Source: JALRBM01 sp966186595
Lineage (GTDB): Bacteria; Patescibacteriota; Saccharimonadia; Saccharimonadales; Saccharimonadaceae
Length of the DNA stretch: 33,910 bases
Assembly (NCBI GenBank): GCA_966186595.1
Contig: CBIFWO010000007.1
Location: forward strand, 1 to 33,910
Direction of reading: 5' to 3'
The notes beneath the pieces were generated by a model. That model saw only the letters and a program-made list of their open reading frames with translations. It made no database searches and was not told the origin of the DNA. The translations under genes and the position numbers were made by a program. Positions within the stretch are counted from its first letter, which is position 1. Every line of letters begins with the position of its first letter. Below are positions 23,846 to 32,017 of this stretch, in pieces.

Positions 23846-26599
23846 TTACCTTAGATGAAGTTCACTACCCTCTTCTACGCGGGGAGCTTGAGGTGTCTGG
23901 ACGGGCGGAAGCGTACCGGTGACTTCTGCTGTTCCGGTTTTCTTTTTACGCTTACGGGAACGCTTTCGCTTCTTTTTTGGGGGTTCATCGGAGGATACCT
24001 CAGGAGTTGTTAAGGGCACCGGAGGACTCTCAATTGGTTGGGCAACTTCTCCACTTGTTTGCTGATCCCCTTCTGGAGGCAGAGTGGGCTCGGGTGTAAT
24101 ATCATTTGTCTGGGCGTTAATTGGCCACTGCTTCTCTTGGGCGGTCGATTGAGGCTGAGGCGCGGGCTGGGGCTGCTTGTTCGCTGGCTGAATCTGCTCG
24201 GCGATCGCCTGCTCAACTTCTGCCCTGTCTCGACTATAAAGTTGGCGCGTATGTTCGATAATTCGACCAGTGTTGTCAATCTGGGCCGGAGGCAGATTAA
24301 GAGTGCGGGCGCTAAATGCTGGTGCCTTCTCTCCGTTAATGACCATATTAATGATAAAGTTACGATTGTGCATCTGGAGAAGGTCCTGGGGTTCGAACTG
24401 GGGTTCAAACTGCTTGGCAAGGATCGGCGAATCATCTGGTGAGACGCGGAAGGAGATCATCGTTCCTACGTTACCAAAGACAGCGTTTCGTACCGTGTCG
24501 GTCATCTGGGAGATATACTGATTGGCGACGGTCAGGTTGAGGCCGTATTTCCGCGCTTCGGACAAAATAGTCGCAAAACTATCTGTTGCAAAGTTCTGGA
24601 ATTCGTCGACGTAGAGATAGAAGGGCCGGCGGTTCTCGATATCGGGAATATCGCTTCGGCTCATGGCGGCCAGCTGAATTTTGGTAACCATAAAGGCACC
24701 GAGAATAGAAGCGTTGTCTTCGCCGATGAGACCTTTTGACAGATTGACGATGAGAATCTTCCCCTCATCCATGATCTGACGGATATTGAACGTCGATTTG
24801 GGTTGACCGATAATATTACGGATAACAGGGTTGGCGGTAAAGGCACCCACCTTGTTAAGCACCGGCGCGATGGCTTCGGCCTGAAACTTTTCGGTCCAGC
24901 TGGCGAATTCAATATTCCAAAACTGCAAGACTACCGTGTCTGTACAGTAGCCAAGCGTCTCTTTTCGGAATTTTTTATCGGTAAGCATCCGAGTGATGTC
25001 GAGCATCGTCGTTTGCGGTCGATCGAGGAGCGCGAGGATGGTATACCGAAGAATATATTCCAGACGAGGTCCCCAGCTGTCACCAAACATGCGCTTCAAT
25101 ACACCAATGACTTCACTGCTGATATTCGTCTTCTGATTAGGATCAGTTACCTCGAGCGGATTGAAGCCTAGTGGGTAAGCTGTATCTGCCGGGTTAAAGT
25201 AGACTACATCCTCGAGACGGCCACCAGGAATAAAACGCATATTGTTAATAGCGAAATCGCCGTGCGGGTCAATAATCGCATACCCCTGACCATGAAAGAT
25301 ATCACTGAGCGCGAACAATTCAAGCAGACCTGATTTACCGGCACCGGTCTGACCGATGATGTACACATGGCGTGAACGGTCGTAGCGCAGCATACCGAAT
25401 TGGTGGTTGATCCCACGAAAGTTGGTCAAGCCAAACGCGCTGATATTTTCATCGATGGCGTCATTACCAGTAATAATCGGAAGTTTGGCGGGTGGTTCGG
25501 CAGTTTTAGTGCTCGCCCAGACGATATTGGGCGTCTCTACATTAGTGTGTGGAAGGTGGAAGACGGAAGCAAGCTCTTCGATATTAAGAATAAATCCTCT
25601 GTCATTGAAAAGACGGGCGCGGTACTGTGCGAGATCTTCCTTTTTGAAGCTCGATTTGGTTATCATGAAACCATTCAAGTTAGTGCTGTTGTACTGCTTG
25701 AACGTTCCCACGATTGCCTGCATGCGGAGCTTGGCGTTCGTGGTGCTCTCGCCCAGGTAGGCGAGGCGTACTTTTACCTGGTAGCCGAGTTTGGTTGCTT
25801 TTTTCTCCGCCTCGGAAATGCGGGTTTTATCCCTGTCGGAAAGTTCTTTGGGTTTGTCGCTTCCCCCTGCCCCTCCTTCGGGTGGTTTGTAAAGCGCCTC
25901 GAACAATCCCCCGATCCATTTGAGGTTGAATCCTTCCCCGGACAGAAAGGCGAACGGATTGCCTGTTTTGATGGTTTTGATCCAGTTGTCAGATGCCTTA
26001 TGCCATTCATCGGGGATTGGTCGGGCGAGGATTTGCACCCATAGCTCCTCCCCTGTTGATTCTAGCTTGGCAAGTGTTCCGGTGATACCTGCGAGCGGGT
26101 CTACCTCGAAATTCTGAAATGTTTTGATTGGGAGGAATTCGCTTCCCGTCAAGGTAATCTCGGAGGTATAAATGACACTGTGACGTCGCTCATGGGTGAC
26201 GTAATCTTCCTCGGCAGTATGAATCTGGACAGTCGGATATTGGGAGTAAATCTGCCCTTCGACAAAACTTTGCAGGGCCTTAGGGACCCATACGTAAAAA
26301 CGAATCTGGCCATTGACGGAGGCAATCTCGAAGCTGAGGTGTTCCTGAATACCTCCTGTATGACGTAGTTCGTCTTTATCGCGGAGAATGCCATGAAGAC
26401 TGGCGAATAATTGCTCGGCTGCGAGCTCGGACTTGTCATTGGTTTTTGGAATTTCCAATACTAGGAGAACACTCTCGATGGCCTTAACGGCATCGATGCG
26501 GCGGTAATTACGCAGCGTAAGGAACGCCAAGATAAGTACAATGGGGACCCAAACGTACCATTGTAGCAACAAGTCAATAGTCCACACAAGGATATCCAT
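23846..26599 (-). CDS. TraG/VirD4-like membrane-anchored ATPase
   Basis: A 917-aa protein resembling type IV secretion coupling / HerA-FtsK-like ATPases widespread in CPR bacteria. One or two N-terminal membrane segments (about residues 8-29) are followed by a long conserved N-terminal domain. Walker A is GQTGAGKS (416-423), Walker B YLYVDEFQNF with Asp665-Glu666, and ATISEARKYGLNLTVANQYISQM is the TraG-type sensor/TraM-recognition region. The last 140 residues are Pro/Gln-rich and end with a strongly basic PPKKKRKRSRKRKKKTG, a likely nucleic-acid-binding or partner-docking tail. It lies downstream of the sigma/HARE-HTH gene and upstream of a 4-TM gene. It may export DNA or protein, or import DNA. 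No relaxase or other T4SS genes are in the window. Confidence 0.88.
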   Translation of the reverse strand: MDILVWTIDLLLQWYVWVPIVLILAFLTLRNYRRIDAVKAIESVLLVLEIPKTNDKSELAAEQLFASLHGILRDKDELRHTGGIQEHLSFEIASVNGQIRFYVWVPKALQSFVEGQIYSQYPTVQIHTAEEDYVTHERRHSVIYTSEITLTGSEFLPIKTFQNFEVDPLAGITGTLAKLESTGEELWVQILARPIPDEWHKASDNWIKTIKTGNPFAFLSGEGFNLKWIGGLFEALYKPPEGGAGGSDKPKELSDRDKTRISEAEKKATKLGYQVKVRLAYLGESTTNAKLRMQAIVGTFKQYNSTNLNGFMITKSSFKKEDLAQYRARLFNDRGFILNIEELASVFHLPHTNVETPNIVWASTKTAEPPAKLPIITGNDAIDENISAFGLTNFRGINHQFGMLRYDRSRHVYIIGQTGAGKSGLLELFALSDIFHGQGYAIIDPHGDFAINNMRFIPGGRLEDVVYFNPADTAYPLGFNPLEVTDPNQKTNISSEVIGVLKRMFGDSWGPRLEYILRYTILALLDRPQTTMLDITRMLTDKKFRKETLGYCTDTVVLQFWNIEFASWTEKFQAEAIAPVLNKVGAFTANPVIRNIIGQPKSTFNIRQIMDEGKILIVNLSKGLIGEDNASILGAFMVTKIQLAAMSRSDIPDIENRRPFYLYVDEFQNFATDSFATILSEARKYGLNLTVANQYISQMTDTVRNAVFGNVGTMISFRVSPDDSPILAKQFEPQFEPQDLLQMHNRNFIINMVINGEKAPAFSARTLNLPPAQIDNTGRIIEHTRQLYSRDRAEVEQAIAEQIQPANKQPQPAPQPQSTAQEKQWPINAQTNDITPEPTLPPEGDQQTSGEVAQPIESPPVPLTTPEVSSDEPPKKKRKRSRKRKKKTGTAEVTGTLPPVQTPQAPRVEEGSELHLR

Positions 26600-26648
26600 A
26601 GCTATTGTCTATTGTCCCACCTCTAGGCGCGCAATGCAAGCAAAGGGA

Positions 26649-27701
26649 TTACTTTGCTTCGTCAAGAGTGTAGGTCGCTTTGGCGACGCGCTTGAACTGC
26701 GGCTTGCTCTGAAGGTTCAAGAGGATTGTCGTTTCTTTCACCTGACGACTCTTCAGCACGCGCTTGACGATTTCGTCGCGGTGGAGCGGGCCTTCGGCTT
26801 TTCGCAGTACGTCAGCTATGATGTCAGCGACGGTTCCACGTGAGAAACCCCAGTTATCGAGCGCATAAATACCGCGTCCGATCAGAACAAATCGCTTATC
26901 CTTGATCAGCTCGTTATGAATCGCCTGCGTAGTGACATCTTTTCGCTTGAAGTCACTATCCTTAATAGCCTTGGCAATTTCAGAAAAGTGCATGGGCTTG
27001 CCGTTCTCGGCGAGGATAACGTAAATTTTGTCGCGAATATTCTTTGGGTTGACCGTTGGCCACTTAACCAGGCCCCAGTTGTCTTTGAGGCTGGCGAGGT
27101 GCTTGCTAACGCTGGCGAGAGCGCGGACCTGGCTAGGGTTTTCGTGGCTTAGCTTACCGTGAAGCTCTTCGATGCCAAGGGGTTCACCGTGCTTCTTGAT
27201 CGTTTTCACGATTTCGTCAACGTGGCCCTTGATCTTCTTTTCGTCGCCATGTTCTTTGATGCCGACAGCGTGGTGGTAGTTGTCGTTTTCGTTGATAACC
27301 ACAAGATTAGGCGATAATTCGGCGATAAATGCCACATGAGCACGATGGAGATTGTCGTGTGAATTGCCGACAACGCGTGCGGTCACATCTTGAATACGCC
27401 CAACACGTCCGCTTTCAGAGAGGTCACGTGTGAGAAGGCGCTCGACGTCTTTAATAGCAGGAACGCGGTTTTCTTCGGCAGCGATCTTGAGACGGATGAG
27501 GATAGCCTTCTCTAGCTGACGGACGCGTTCGCGGGTGATGCCGAGGAGTTCACCAATTTGCTCGAGCGTTTCGCGGCGGTCGAATAGACCAAAACGTCGG
27601 GTGATGATTTCGCGTTCGCGTTCTTGGTCGATGACACTCAGAATTTCATTCACGGCATTTTGTAAATCCGTCTTCATGTCTGTCTTTGTAGCTTGGTCCA
27701 T
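26649..27701 (-). CDS. Sigma-70 region 4 / HARE-HTH fusion protein
   Basis: A 350-aa DNA-binding protein. Residues about 20-70 match sigma-70 region 4 (REREIITRRFGLFDRRETLEQIGELLGI and TRERVRQLEKAILIRL), but regions 2 and 3 are absent. The C-terminal half has a HARE-HTH-like winged helix (MHFSEIAKAIKDSDF, then TTQAIHNELIKDKRFVLIGRGIYALD), the fold also seen in the RNA polymerase delta subunit, and probably a second wing copy (PLHRDEIVKRVL, with ATYTLDEAK at the end). The start at 27701 was chosen for AGAGAGGAAG upstream, below a consensus promoter. It may be a transcription accessory factor rather than a true sigma factor. It is 49 nt upstream of the TraG-like gene on the same strand. Confidence 0.85.
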   Translation of the reverse strand: MDQATKTDMKTDLQNAVNEILSVIDQEREREIITRRFGLFDRRETLEQIGELLGITRERVRQLEKAILIRLKIAAEENRVPAIKDVERLLTRDLSESGRVGRIQDVTARVVGNSHDNLHRAHVAFIAELSPNLVVINENDNYHHAVGIKEHGDEKKIKGHVDEIVKTIKKHGEPLGIEELHGKLSHENPSQVRALASVSKHLASLKDNWGLVKWPTVNPKNIRDKIYVILAENGKPMHFSEIAKAIKDSDFKRKDVTTQAIHNELIKDKRFVLIGRGIYALDNWGFSRGTVADIIADVLRKAEGPLHRDEIVKRVLKSRQVKETTILLNLQSKPQFKRVAKATYTLDEAK

Positions 27702-27761
27702 AACGGTTAACTTCCTCTCTGTCTCACCTCTGGATAAGTTTAGTATTGTAACTTGTTTTGA

Positions 27762-27790
27762 ATTATAGAACAATATCTATAAAATGTCAA
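27762..27790 (-). promoter_or_regulatory. Promoter of the sigma/HARE-HTH operon
   Basis: The minus strand carries TTGACA (27790-27785), a 17-bp spacer and a perfect TATAAT (27767-27762). The predicted leader is about 55 nt with a purine-rich ribosome-binding site. It is the strongest promoter on this side of the window. Confidence 0.88.
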
Positions 27791-27907
27791 ATACTTTATA
27801 GGTATAACTAATTATAGCATGAAGTAGACAGTATGAGTAAAGGGTGTTTTCGGACTTTCCCCTCTATAACTTCATTGTAAAATAAACATAAGCGTTAGCG
27901 TCTGCTG

Positions 27908-27913
27908 TATAGT
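27908..27913 (+). promoter_or_regulatory. -10 box of the GNAT gene
   Basis: TATAGT ends 7 nt before ATG 27921, so transcription should begin at or next to the start codon. No Shine-Dalgarno is present. Confidence 0.55.
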
Positions 27914-27920
27914 AAAATCT

Positions 27921-28340
27921 ATGAATATAAGAAATTTCTCAATTGATGATTACCCCACCGTAAAACACATTTTAGAAGAGGCGGATGTGTATTATGAGGG
28001 GCGGGATTCTGACGAAAATTACGAAGCTCTTACGGTGCAGGATCCAGGTTCGGTGCTTGTTGCCGAAGTTGACGGTGAAATTGTTGGGAGTGTTGTGGGA
28101 CAGCGTTTCGGCGAAAGCCTAGCGATACTCTGGTCGCTTGCGGTTGCAAAGGAGCATCGGCGCCGGGGTGTCGCGACCGAGTTATTGGCTTGCATGGAGC
28201 GAAACCTTCGCGATAAGGGCGTAAGAGAGCTTTGGAGTTTTGTTGATGTGACAAATCTTGCCTCTCAGGCACTTGTTAAAAAGGCTGGCTTCTCGACGAA
28301 CACGGATCACAAATACTATGGACCACACAAGGATCTGTAA
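27921..28340 (+). CDS. GNAT family N-acetyltransferase
   Basis: A 139-aa GCN5-related acetyltransferase. The acetyl-CoA pyrophosphate-binding motif is visible as LAVAKEHRRRGVATELLACMERNLRDKG, matching the Q/RxxGxG/A consensus. The preceding strand GEIVGSVVGQRFGES and the late FSTNTDHKYYGPHKDL fit the fold. The overall layout (NIRNFSIDDYPTVKHILEEAD) resembles RimI-type proteins, but the substrate cannot be assigned. It is predicted leaderless and convergent with topA; only 1 nt separates the two stop codons. Confidence 0.9.
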   Translation: MNIRNFSIDDYPTVKHILEEADVYYEGRDSDENYEALTVQDPGSVLVAEVDGEIVGSVVGQRFGESLAILWSLAVAKEHRRRGVATELLACMERNLRDKGVRELWSFVDVTNLASQALVKKAGFSTNTDHKYYGPHKDL

Positions 28341-28341
28341 G

Positions 28342-30633
28342 CTAGGACTTGCGTCGGATGATGCGGCGCGGCTTCTTCGCAGGAGCCTTTGCTAGGAGTT
28401 CTTTTGCCTGATCGTGAGTTACACTCTTAGGATCGGTATCCTTCGGAATCTTAGCATTCTTTTTGCCATCCGTAATGTATGGGCCAAACCGACCGTTTAG
28501 CACCTTGATTCCATCGCCAAAGTCGGCAATATTCTTTTCGGCCTCGGCTTTTAGCTTGGCGTCGTAAAGCTCGAGCGCTTCATCGAGTGTGATAGTGTGC
28601 GGATCGAGCGGTTTGATACTAACGAAGAGCTTATCCACCTGGATGTATGGGCCAAACCGACCGATGTTTGCTTTGATATCCTGACCATCCTTGGTTTGGC
28701 CGATGATTCGTGGCAACTGGAACATCTCAAGGGCTTGTTCGAGGGTGACGGTCTCGATCTTTGCCCCAGTTGGGAGTGGCGCGAAGACAGGCTTGGGATC
28801 GTCGGATTGTTCACCTTTTTGCAGCATCGGGCCAAAGCGGCCAAAACGAGCGTAAATTGGGAGACCTGATTTCGGGTCATTCCCTACTAGGCGTGTCTGC
28901 GTTGCTTCGGCGCGCGAAATCTCACCACTGGCTTCAACCAGCTGGTGGAACGGTGTGTAGAAGTCGGTCAGAACACGGACACGATTCTTGTCCCCCATGG
29001 CAATTTCATCTAGCTCGGCTTCGACTGATTTCGTGAAATCATAGTCCATTACCTTAGTGAAATGTTTGACCAGAAAGTCTGTCACCACTTTGCCGGTATC
29101 GGTTGGAAAGAGCTTGTTAGAATCCTTGCCATATTGAATCGTCTCTGTCGTTTCGGTGAGGTTGCCATCTTTTAATGAAAGCTTCTTAATGTCGCGCGGT
29201 TCCCCCTCGAGGTCGCCACGTTCAACATATTGCCTGGTCTGGATGGTATTGATAGTGCTGGCGTAGGTGCTTGGACGGCCAATACCCATTTCTTCGAGCT
29301 TCTTGACGAGGCTAGCCTCGGTGTAGCGGGCCGGTCCGCGTGAAAGGTTTTCGATTGCTTCTGCCGATTTAAGAGTGAGCGGATCACCTTTCTTTACTTC
29401 TGGCAATAGAACGTCATCTCCGCTGCGACCGTAGATCTTGAGGAAACCGTCGAAAATGACGATTTCGCCTTTTGCTTCCATGAGCTCATTTGTTTTGTCG
29501 CCCTTTATGGTAATCGTTGTTTTTTCAAGCCTAGCGGCTGCCATTTGGCTGGCGAGTGTACGGCGCCAAATCAGATTGTAGAGCTTTTTTTGCTGTTCGT
29601 CGGCACCTGCGAATTCCTTGCGGATATCTGTGGGGCGAATGGCTTCATGGGCTTCCTGGGCATTGGCAGATTTGCTCTTGTAGGTACGGAATTGATGGTA
29701 TTTTTCGCCGTAAATTTCCTTGATAAATAAGGTCATGGCACCGAGGGCCTGAGAAGAAAGGTTGACCGAGTCGGTACGCATATAGGTAATATGTCCCGCT
29801 TCGTACAGACGCTGCGCTAGGCTCATCGTATTCCTTGGGCTGAAACCGAGCTTTGAGGAGGCTTCCTGCTGAAGCGTACTAGTGGTAAATGGAGCTGATG
29901 GGTTGCGAGTGCCGGGCTTCTTGTCAATGTCGGCAACGAGGAAGTTACTTTGAGAGAATGCCTGGAGGATTGATCGGACGTCATCGATTGATTGGTGCTT
30001 TTTTGGACTGGTAGCGGGGAGAATTGTCCCGTCACTTAAGATAAATTCAGCGGTTAATTTATAGGTAGATTCAGGTGTGTGGGCGTCGATTTCTGCTTCT
30101 CGCTCCACGATCAAACGAACAGCGACTGACTGAACGCGGCCAGCAGAAAGCTGTGGGCGAACCTTGCGCCAAAGAACGGGTGAGAGCTCGAATCCCACTA
30201 AATAATCAAGGGATTGACGCGCCTGTTGAGCCTCGACTAGGGGCATATTAATCGTGCGTGGATTTTTGACTGCCTCGTCGAGGGCATTTTTCGTAATTTC
30301 GTGGAAAACGATACGCTTGGTTGTTTTTGGATCAAGCTTGAGAACCTCGGCGAGATGCCAGGCAATCGCCTCTCCCTCGCGGTCTTCATCGCTTGCCAGC
30401 CAGACAGTGTCAGCTGCTTTGACGGCTTTCTTTAATTCGCTGATCACCTTCTTTTTGTCACTATCCACTTCAAACTTTGGAGCGAAATTGTTGGCAACAT
30501 CAACGCTACCATTCTTTGATGGCAGGCCGCGAATATGACCGATGCTGCTCTTCACGACGAAGTCCCGACCGAGGTACTTTTCGATCGTTTTAGCTTTAGC
30601 TGGTGACTCGACGATGACTAGGTTTTTGCTCAT
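28342..30633 (-). CDS. topA: DNA topoisomerase I (type IA)
   Basis: A 763-aa enzyme that relaxes negative supercoils through a 5' phosphotyrosine. The Toprim domain begins KNLVIVESPAKAKTIEKYLG (Glu9) and has SDEDREGEAIAW with Asp82 and Asp84. The active-site Tyr284 is in GHITYMRTDS. The C terminus carries several TopA repeats (GRFGPMLQKGEQ, GRFGPYIQVDK, GRFGPYITDGKK) without zinc-finger cysteines and a basic KKPRRIIRRKS tail. MSKNLVIV is the family start; the same frame is open far upstream through cassette C, but that extension is unrelated GC-rich sequence. A TATAAT/TATATA region lies only 4-8 nt upstream of ATG, consistent with leaderless translation. dprA lies beyond cassette C on the same strand. 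Confidence 0.95.
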   Translation of the reverse strand: MSKNLVIVESPAKAKTIEKYLGRDFVVKSSIGHIRGLPSKNGSVDVANNFAPKFEVDSDKKKVISELKKAVKAADTVWLASDEDREGEAIAWHLAEVLKLDPKTTKRIVFHEITKNALDEAVKNPRTINMPLVEAQQARQSLDYLVGFELSPVLWRKVRPQLSAGRVQSVAVRLIVEREAEIDAHTPESTYKLTAEFILSDGTILPATSPKKHQSIDDVRSILQAFSQSNFLVADIDKKPGTRNPSAPFTTSTLQQEASSKLGFSPRNTMSLAQRLYEAGHITYMRTDSVNLSSQALGAMTLFIKEIYGEKYHQFRTYKSKSANAQEAHEAIRPTDIRKEFAGADEQQKKLYNLIWRRTLASQMAAARLEKTTITIKGDKTNELMEAKGEIVIFDGFLKIYGRSGDDVLLPEVKKGDPLTLKSAEAIENLSRGPARYTEASLVKKLEEMGIGRPSTYASTINTIQTRQYVERGDLEGEPRDIKKLSLKDGNLTETTETIQYGKDSNKLFPTDTGKVVTDFLVKHFTKVMDYDFTKSVEAELDEIAMGDKNRVRVLTDFYTPFHQLVEASGEISRAEATQTRLVGNDPKSGLPIYARFGRFGPMLQKGEQSDDPKPVFAPLPTGAKIETVTLEQALEMFQLPRIIGQTKDGQDIKANIGRFGPYIQVDKLFVSIKPLDPHTITLDEALELYDAKLKAEAEKNIADFGDGIKVLNGRFGPYITDGKKNAKIPKDTDPKSVTHDQAKELLAKAPAKKPRRIIRRKS

Positions 30634-30734
30634 GTATATTATATAAACCAAACTTGTTATGGCTTTTTCGTAGGTACAATGACTTATATTACGGTGTGTT
30701 TTTGGAATTTTCAAGTAGCTATCAAAAATATAGT

Positions 30735-30778
30735 AAAAAAGACGAAAAGCCGTCATGGGACGTGTATCCCAGACGGCT
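30735..30778 (-). terminator. Strong terminator of cassette C
   Basis: On the minus strand AGCCGTC/GACGGCT (30778-30772 with 30754-30748) encloses TGGGA/TCCCA around a 6-nt loop, with one bulged base, followed by TTT, a short gap and six more T. It separates cassette C from topA, so topA needs its own promoter. Confidence 0.85.
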
Positions 30779-30800
30779 GATCGCATGTAGCTGGCGAGGT

Positions 30801-30998
30801 TCACGCGGCTCTGTGCCTCCGACACAGCTTGGCGCCTCCTCGGAATTTCTTCGCGCCTCGCAGGAGCGGCTCCACGGAGCTTAGGAGCTCCGGACTCTCC
30901 CATGAGTCGTTGAACGTGCACAGGGGACAGTATGTCCCTGCCGGAGTCATGTGCTGCTTCATGGGCTGCACATTCCGCCATGTTACCACCGGCATCAC
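30801..30998 (-). CDS. Orphan GC-rich 65-aa protein (cassette C)
   Basis: A short basic protein I do not recognise. It contains a CPLC pair (GTYCPLCTFND) and a later Cys and His in the basic tail KLCRRHRAA, which might bind a metal, and a central SPELLSSVEPLLRGAKKF helix. The start is GTG 30998 or the adjacent ATG 30995, both placed after AGGAGGAGG (9-12 nt). A TTGACA promoter lies upstream on the same strand and a strong terminator downstream. Another minus-strand frame is open through the whole cassette into topA but has no ribosome-binding site. Coding status is less certain than for A and B because of the small size. Confidence 0.5.
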   Translation of the reverse strand: MMPVVTWRNVQPMKQHMTPAGTYCPLCTFNDSWESPELLSSVEPLLRGAKKFRGGAKLCRRHRAA

Positions 30999-31075
30999 CC
31001 GTGTCCACCTCCTCCTCTGCTACGTGCGGATGTTGGTATTCTGGAGCTACGGAGCTCGACGAAATACTTGATATT

Positions 31076-31104
31076 ACTTTAGAATAACAAGAAGGAATTG
31101 TCAA
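31076..31104 (-). promoter_or_regulatory. Promoter of cassette C
   Basis: TTGACA (31104-31099) directly follows the dprA stop codon on the minus strand. With a 17-bp spacer the -10 is TAAAGT (31081-31076, 4 of 6). The leader includes GAGCT-CCGT-AGCTC and a strong AGGAGGAGG. Confidence 0.65.
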
Positions 31105-31962
31105 CTATTGAAGTGTCCATTGATTGGCGCCGACATTACGGACAAGCCCACCCAGTTCCATCATGGTAAGTGTCTGGCCGAATTCCCCTGCACTTAGGCC
31201 GGATTGTTGTTGCAGCGCTTCACCGTCTCGAATCCCTGACTGCAGTAGGTGAATAATGTTGGTTTCGTGAGGGGTATTTCCTAGCGGAAGCATCGTTTGG
31301 GGTTGGAGCATCTGTGGCGCTATTATCTCTAGCACGTCTTCAGCACTTGTTATGGGCGTTGCACCCTGTTTGAGCAGTGCATTGCAGCCAGCCGAAAGCG
31401 GACTGGTAATATTACCGGGCACAACGAGCACTTCTCGCCCCTGTTCCAGTGCGTGTGAGGCGGTGTTGAGTGTTCCGCTCCGTGCGGCTGCCTCAACGAT
31501 AATAACGGCGTCGGATAGCCCGCTAACGATACGATTTCGGGCCAAGAATTGAAATCCGCGCGCATCAGTTGGCGGCTCGTATTCACTAAGAATTGCACCG
31601 CCCTGATCCAATATTTGCTTGGCTAAATCTTGATGGTTGCGCGGATAGATCTGATCAACACTGTTAGCGAGCACAGCAAGTGTGATGCCTCCCGCCTCGA
31701 GGGCACCTCGATGCGCAATGCTATCGATGCCAAGCGCGAGACCGCTTACGATAACAACGCCTCGCTTTGCTAGATCAAATGCCAATTTATGGGCTACCTC
31801 TTTGCCGTACGTCGTTGGCTTGCGTGTGCCGACGATTGCGAGAGTTGGGACCCTTTCGCTCGGAAGCGTGCCCTTAAAGAAAAACTGTTTCGGCGCATCT
31901 GGTATGTAGCTTAAGCCGGCAAGGTACTTGTGCTTATCAGGGGTGATTCTATTGATTTTCAT
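31105..31962 (-). CDS. dprA: DNA-processing protein DprA
   Basis: A 285-aa protein that binds incoming single-stranded DNA and loads RecA during natural transformation. The Rossmann-like core has LAIVGTRKPTTYGKEVA, VIVSGLALGIDSIAHRGALEAGG, ILSEYEPP, FLARNRIVSGLSDAVIIVEAAARSGTL and VLVVPGNITSPLSAGCNALLKQGA, all diagnostic. A C-terminal winged helix (ETNIIHLLQSGIRDGEALQQQSGLSAGEF) matches DprA_WH. The usual N-terminal SAM domain is missing, so it is a short form. It is normally adjacent to topA; here cassette C lies between. TTGACA occurs upstream, but the -10 is unclear. Confidence 0.94.
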   Translation of the reverse strand: MKINRITPDKHKYLAGLSYIPDAPKQFFFKGTLPSERVPTLAIVGTRKPTTYGKEVAHKLAFDLAKRGVVIVSGLALGIDSIAHRGALEAGGITLAVLANSVDQIYPRNHQDLAKQILDQGGAILSEYEPPTDARGFQFLARNRIVSGLSDAVIIVEAAARSGTLNTASHALEQGREVLVVPGNITSPLSAGCNALLKQGATPITSAEDVLEIIAPQMLQPQTMLPLGNTPHETNIIHLLQSGIRDGEALQQQSGLSAGEFGQTLTMMELGGLVRNVGANQWTLQ

Positions 31963-31982
31963 ATAAAATGTGTCAGAAAGTA

Positions 31983-32011
31983 TTGACTTAGTGTCAAATA
32001 CGTGCTAATAT
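31983..32011 (+). promoter_or_regulatory. Promoter of the 32018-32266 RNA
   Basis: TTGACT (31983-31988), a 17-bp spacer and TAATAT (32006-32011) predict a start near 32018. It is divergent from dprA, and a minus-strand TTGACA lies in the same interval. Confidence 0.7.
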
Positions 32012-32017
32012 GGCACA

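Noticed and set aside
25400..26044. 214-aa open frame antisense to the TraG-like ATPase gene
   Set aside because: Fully overlapped by a well-supported gene; no initiation signals.
30634..31104. 157-residue N-terminal extension of TopA in an open frame
   Set aside because: The family start is MSKNLVIV at 30633. The extension crosses a terminator and cassette C and has no homology to TopA.
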